Under the pieces are notes generated by a model, which was not told the DNA's origin, ran no database searches, and worked only from the letters and a program-made list of their open reading frames with translations. Both the position numbers and the translations under genes were made by a program. 64,000 nucleotides of DNA. It comes from Natrarchaeobaculum sulfurireducens. GTDB taxonomy: Archaea > Halobacteriota > Halobacteria > Halobacteriales > Natrialbaceae. The first letter of the stretch is position 1; every line of letters starts with the position of its first letter. The stretch is taken from assembly GCF_003430825.1 (NCBI RefSeq), contig NZ_CP024047.1:1302001-1366000 (forward strand), given 5' to 3'. Of the stretch, positions 61,561-64,000 are shown piece after piece.

Positions 61561-62733
61561 TCAGCGTGCCAATCGTCCGGTTCGCTCGAGAACCACGAGA
61601 GCGAGCACGGTAGTACCGAGGAATACGGCGGCGATCCGAAACAGGAGGTCGTAGGAGTAACCGGCCTCGACGAACAGACCGAGTACGAACGACCCGAGGG
61701 CCTGCGTGAGCATCCACATGGAACTGAAGACGGCATAGGCACTGCCGCGCGTCGAATCCGGCAGTGTATCGAGGAGATAGGTATCCGTGGCCGGAAACAG
61801 GGCGTGGATGACGAAGCCGACGGCGGCCGAGAGGACGAGCAAGCCGACCAGCCCGTCGACGGTCGTCAGCACGAGCAGGCAAAGCGAGAAGACGCCGACG
61901 ACGCCGAGCAAGTACGGGACGTGTGGCAGTCTATCGGCCAGATCGCCGCCGAAGTAGAACGCGGGGATGCCGGCGGCGAAGACGACGGTAAGCATCAGCC
62001 CTGACGCCTGTGAGGAGAGGCCTTTGGACTGCATGTACAGTTCGTAGAAGTTGAACACGCCCTGCCAGACGAACGACGCGGCGCCGACGATCGCCAGTGC
62101 GGTGACGATAATCCGCCACTCTGACAGCGCACCGGCGACGAAGTCTCGATCCTCTGTCCCCGCCCGTGGCAACTGGGTCGCCCTCGCAGCGAGGACGGTG
62201 TATCCCGTAACGACAGCCGCTCCGATGGCGATTGCCCATAGCGAGAGTCGCCAGTCGACGAGGAGGGTAAGCGCAACGAGCGGCGCGGCGATCACCGCAG
62301 CGATCTGGCTGGCAGCCCCGTGAATCCCCATGATGCGGCCAACCCGCTCGGGAAACAACTCGCTCAAGAAGGGGTTCGCCGAGACGAAGTAGACGCCTGA
62401 GGCGATCCCCATCAGGAAGGCACCGATCATGAGATGGCGGACCGACGTCGCGGTCGCGGCGAACCCGGAGGCGACCGCGAGGATCGACCCCGACCCGATC
62501 ACCACGTAGTGTCTTGGTACCTTCGTGAGCAGCCATCCAGTTGGCAATCGAGGTGATGCACTGCCAACCCACGCGAGCGTGACGAGCAACCCGGCCGTCG
62601 CCTCACCGATCGAAAACTCGGCGATGATCACGTCTAAAAGTGGCGCAAAGATGATCCTCGCGAGGTTGAGAAGAAAGACGAGTCCACAGAGGGAGGCAAA
62701 CAATCGGGTACGGCTCACGATCAGTATTTTCAA
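61561..62733 (-). CDS. Major facilitator superfamily transporter
   Basis: 390 residues with about 12 membrane helices. Recognisable MFS features: LARIIFAPLLDVIIAEFSIG in helix 1, the loop 2-3 motif GSASPRLPTGWLLTKVPRH (a G.l.D..GRk-type motif) and a central cytoplasmic loop before LVDWRLSLW. Substrate unknown. Monocistronic, starting MKILIVSRTRLFASL at 62733. It is separated from tRNA-Val by repeat copy D. Confidence 0.88.
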   Translation of the reverse strand: MKILIVSRTRLFASLCGLVFLLNLARIIFAPLLDVIIAEFSIGEATAGLLVTLAWVGSASPRLPTGWLLTKVPRHYVVIGSGSILAVASGFAATATSVRHLMIGAFLMGIASGVYFVSANPFLSELFPERVGRIMGIHGAASQIAAVIAAPLVALTLLVDWRLSLWAIAIGAAVVTGYTVLAARATQLPRAGTEDRDFVAGALSEWRIIVTALAIVGAASFVWQGVFNFYELYMQSKGLSSQASGLMLTVVFAAGIPAFYFGGDLADRLPHVPYLLGVVGVFSLCLLVLTTVDGLVGLLVLSAAVGFVIHALFPATDTYLLDTLPDSTRGSAYAVFSSMWMLTQALGSFVLGLFVEAGYSYDLLFRIAAVFLGTTVLALVVLERTGRLAR

Positions 62734-63061
62734 TACGACTTCTCAAACGTTCCGAAACCGGAACGTACCGCAGAAAAAACACCTCGAGAGGTCGCCAGTC
62801 ACGGTTTTCGCGGCCGGTCAACGCGTACACCGGTTGACGCCGACTCGCGCGGACGTCGTCTACCCACACGAGAACGTCGGCTGCGCGAGTGGAAAACGAC
62901 CGGCTCGAAAAGGGTCTGAACGTCGTTGTGCGACACCGAGACGACGTTGGTGGCCACGCCGTTTTTGGTCCATGTGACGAGCCATCCGAACTCACAAGTT
63001 TCGTTCGGCGATCCCGAGGCGACGAGTAGACAGCCACCGATGGGACCCCGAGTGGCGAACC
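62734..63061. other. Intergenic, no gene recognised
   Basis: 328 bases between the MFS and acidic-protein genes on the minus strand. I see no recognised gene, RNA or strong repeat. Upstream of the MFS gene the sequence (gatcagtattttcaatacg) is AT-richer, probably its promoter. Confidence 0.4.
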
Positions 63062-63796
63062 TTACCGCGAAAACAGTCGCTTGAGACGGCCGAGAACTCC
63101 CGTAGTCTCCTTCGAATCGTCAGACGCTGGAGGCTCCGTTCTGTCGGGGTCAGTGGCTCTCGCGATCGAGCCCGGGTCGTCTGGAACGGTCGGGTCGTCC
63201 GATGGGCTTTCGGATGGTTTTGCAGTGAGTGAGTCACCGTCCAGTTCCGCAGCGGTCCGTTTGAGATCGTCCATCGAAAGGTCGAGATCCCCGACGTCGG
63301 GCGTTGACTCGCGTCCGACACCGGCTTCGGCGGCGCGAACGTCCGCCCCCGTAATCTCGTCGTGCTCGAGGCAGCGATCGAGATCGGCCAATTCGTCGCT
63401 CGTGATGTCGTCGTGGTCGACGGTGTCGTCGCTGCCGTCACTGCTGTTGTGGTCGTCGTCGCTGCCGTCACTGCTGTTGTGGTCGTCGTCGCTGTCGTCA
63501 TCCACACCGCACACGGTTGTCTCGTCCACGTCGAAATCGCTCGTGGGCGAGCGATCGGAATTAGCTAACTCACTCGGCTCTGAGCTTCCCGCAGTTGTCT
63601 TGGGCGTCGGTTCGGTCGATTCAGTCGATTCGACCGGTTTGGTCGAGTCGGTCGTCTCCTCGAGCGACGCCAGAATGTCGTCGACGCTTTGTTCGGAGAC
63701 GACGCGACGCGGTCCCCCGGTCGGCTCGAGTCCACCGGCAGCGCTCTCTTCGGAGTCGTCGCCAGCGGAGGGCTGGTCTGAGTGCTCCCCGGCCAT
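63062..63796 (-). CDS. Acidic low-complexity protein with tandem repeats
   Basis: 244 residues from ATG 63796 (MAGEHSDQPSAGDDSEE). Rich in Ser, Asp, Glu, Thr and Pro, largely disordered by appearance, with a short helix VVSEQSVDDILASLEE near the N-terminus and a basic end GVLGRLKRLFSR. Two exact repeats of the decapeptide SDDDHNSSDG occur (30-bp DNA repeat at 63431-63490). The VDDILASLEE helix occurs in some haloarchaeal signalling or chemotaxis-related proteins, but I do not assign a function. Confidence 0.55.
   Translation of the reverse strand: MAGEHSDQPSAGDDSEESAAGGLEPTGGPRRVVSEQSVDDILASLEETTDSTKPVESTESTEPTPKTTAGSSEPSELANSDRSPTSDFDVDETTVCGVDDDSDDDHNSSDGSDDDHNSSDGSDDTVDHDDITSDELADLDRCLEHDEITGADVRAAEAGVGRESTPDVGDLDLSMDDLKRTAAELDGDSLTAKPSESPSDDPTVPDDPGSIARATDPDRTEPPASDDSKETTGVLGRLKRLFSR
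63431..63490 (-). repeat. Two exact 30-bp coding repeats
   Basis: GCTGCCGTCACTGCTGTTGT + GGTCGTCGTC occurs twice in direct tandem, encoding the repeated decapeptide of the acidic protein. Confidence 0.85.
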
Positions 63797-63926
63797 CGTG
63801 AAGGGATGTCGGTCCCGGAACCATAGCCTTTCCCCCACGGAATCGGTTCGATAATTGAATTGACCGGTCACTCGAGACGACGGGGCGGTGCTGGCCCATT
63901 ATTGTTGGACGACCAGTCCCCTTACC

Positions 63927-64000
63927 CTACTCAGCGAGCGGCGGTTCGGAGAGCACGACGTTGAAGACGGCCCCGAGGAGGATGATGATACCGGCGAAGT
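63927..64000 (-). CDS. C-terminal end of a membrane protein, possibly YihY/BrkB-like (partial)
   Basis: Only the last 23 residues are in the window: FAGIIILLGAVFNVVLSEP, then PLAE and the stop. A final hydrophobic helix with the GAV.N.V pattern is seen at the end of YihY/BrkB-family membrane proteins. The N-terminal part lies beyond the right edge. The call is tentative because so little is visible. Confidence 0.4.
   Translation of the reverse strand, partial: FAGIIILLGAVFNVVLSEPPLAE

Noticed and set aside
63421-63490. Possible CRISPR-like array of 30-bp repeats
   Set aside because: The repeats are directly adjacent without spacers and encode a repeated peptide in frame.

Overview
The window looks like chromosome of a haloarchaeon (class Halobacteria), most likely from the Natrialba/Haloterrigena/Natrinema side. 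The reasons are very acidic predicted proteins, GC-rich codons outside a few islands, archaeal-only families (Cbf5, fibrillarin/NOP5, DUF106, DUF63, amphi-Trp), haloarchaeal-only families (DUF5794, DICT, DUF7344, haloarchaeal GshA) and a tRNA-Trp gene with a box C/D-like intron. The genus call is inference.

Chromosomal backbone. 1-5.3 kb: the end of a cytochrome oxidase cluster (coxB, cut by the window edge), an amphi-Trp protein, then adk, a DUF106/Oxa1-like membrane protein, cmk and the pseudouridine synthase cbf5. 5.65-7.45 kb: tRNA-Pro followed by the decayed remnant of a provirus. 7.6-14.9 kb: small membrane proteins, an Nmad3 protein, a hexapeptide acyltransferase, an NDH-2-like flavoprotein, arginase, a DtxR-family regulator with a ZIP transporter (sharing an operator-like dyad) and a winged-helix regulator. 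15.3-19.7 kb: gyrB-gyrA. 19.9-36.1 kb: an amine-oxidase-like flavoprotein, DUF7344 and DICT sensor proteins, a CPA2 antiporter and an amino-acid permease that both carry C-terminal Usp-like domains, gshA, flpA-nop5, a broken MMPL transporter, DUF63, an inositol-monophosphatase-family enzyme and a histidine kinase with a pseudo-receiver. Then come tRNA-Leu, DUF5794 and tRNA-Trp.

Integrated element, 37.95-59.22 kb. A 15-bp direct repeat of the tRNA-Trp 3' end brackets about 21.3 kb. From left to right it holds: (a) a tightly overlapping operon of zinc-ribbon proteins, a D12-class DNA adenine methylase, an E-I-K nuclease-like protein, DUF488 and a large winged-helix protein, followed by three hairpins; (b) a pleolipovirus module on the minus strand with VP3-like, spike (VP4-like), ORF6/7-like, VP8-like NTPase and ORF9-like genes, ending in its own short SNJ2-type tyrosine recombinase; (c) an AT-rich cargo island (51.3-55.0 kb) with a HEPN-like protein, a Panacea/UPF0175-like protein, an unrecognised protein that faintly resembles the tRNA-guanine transglycosylase/DpdA fold, and a partner of unknown function; (d) nested palindromes, phiH1-repressor-like regulators and a second overlapping operon ending in a full-length integrase at attR.

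59.2-64 kb returns to chromosome: a decayed histidine-kinase tail, a small zinc-ribbon gene, a cobalamin adenosyltransferase, tRNA-Val with a nearby copy of its 3' end, an MFS transporter, an acidic repeat protein and the end of a possible YihY/BrkB-like gene.

Four copies of an ~87-bp imperfect palindrome with ACTATAGT ends are scattered over the window, one with its central 9 bp inverted. The strongest candidates for undescribed biology are the AT-rich cargo island, the two-integrase pleolipovirus composite with its decayed relative at tRNA-Pro, a viral protein with a PGF-CTERM tail, and the small palindromic repeat family.
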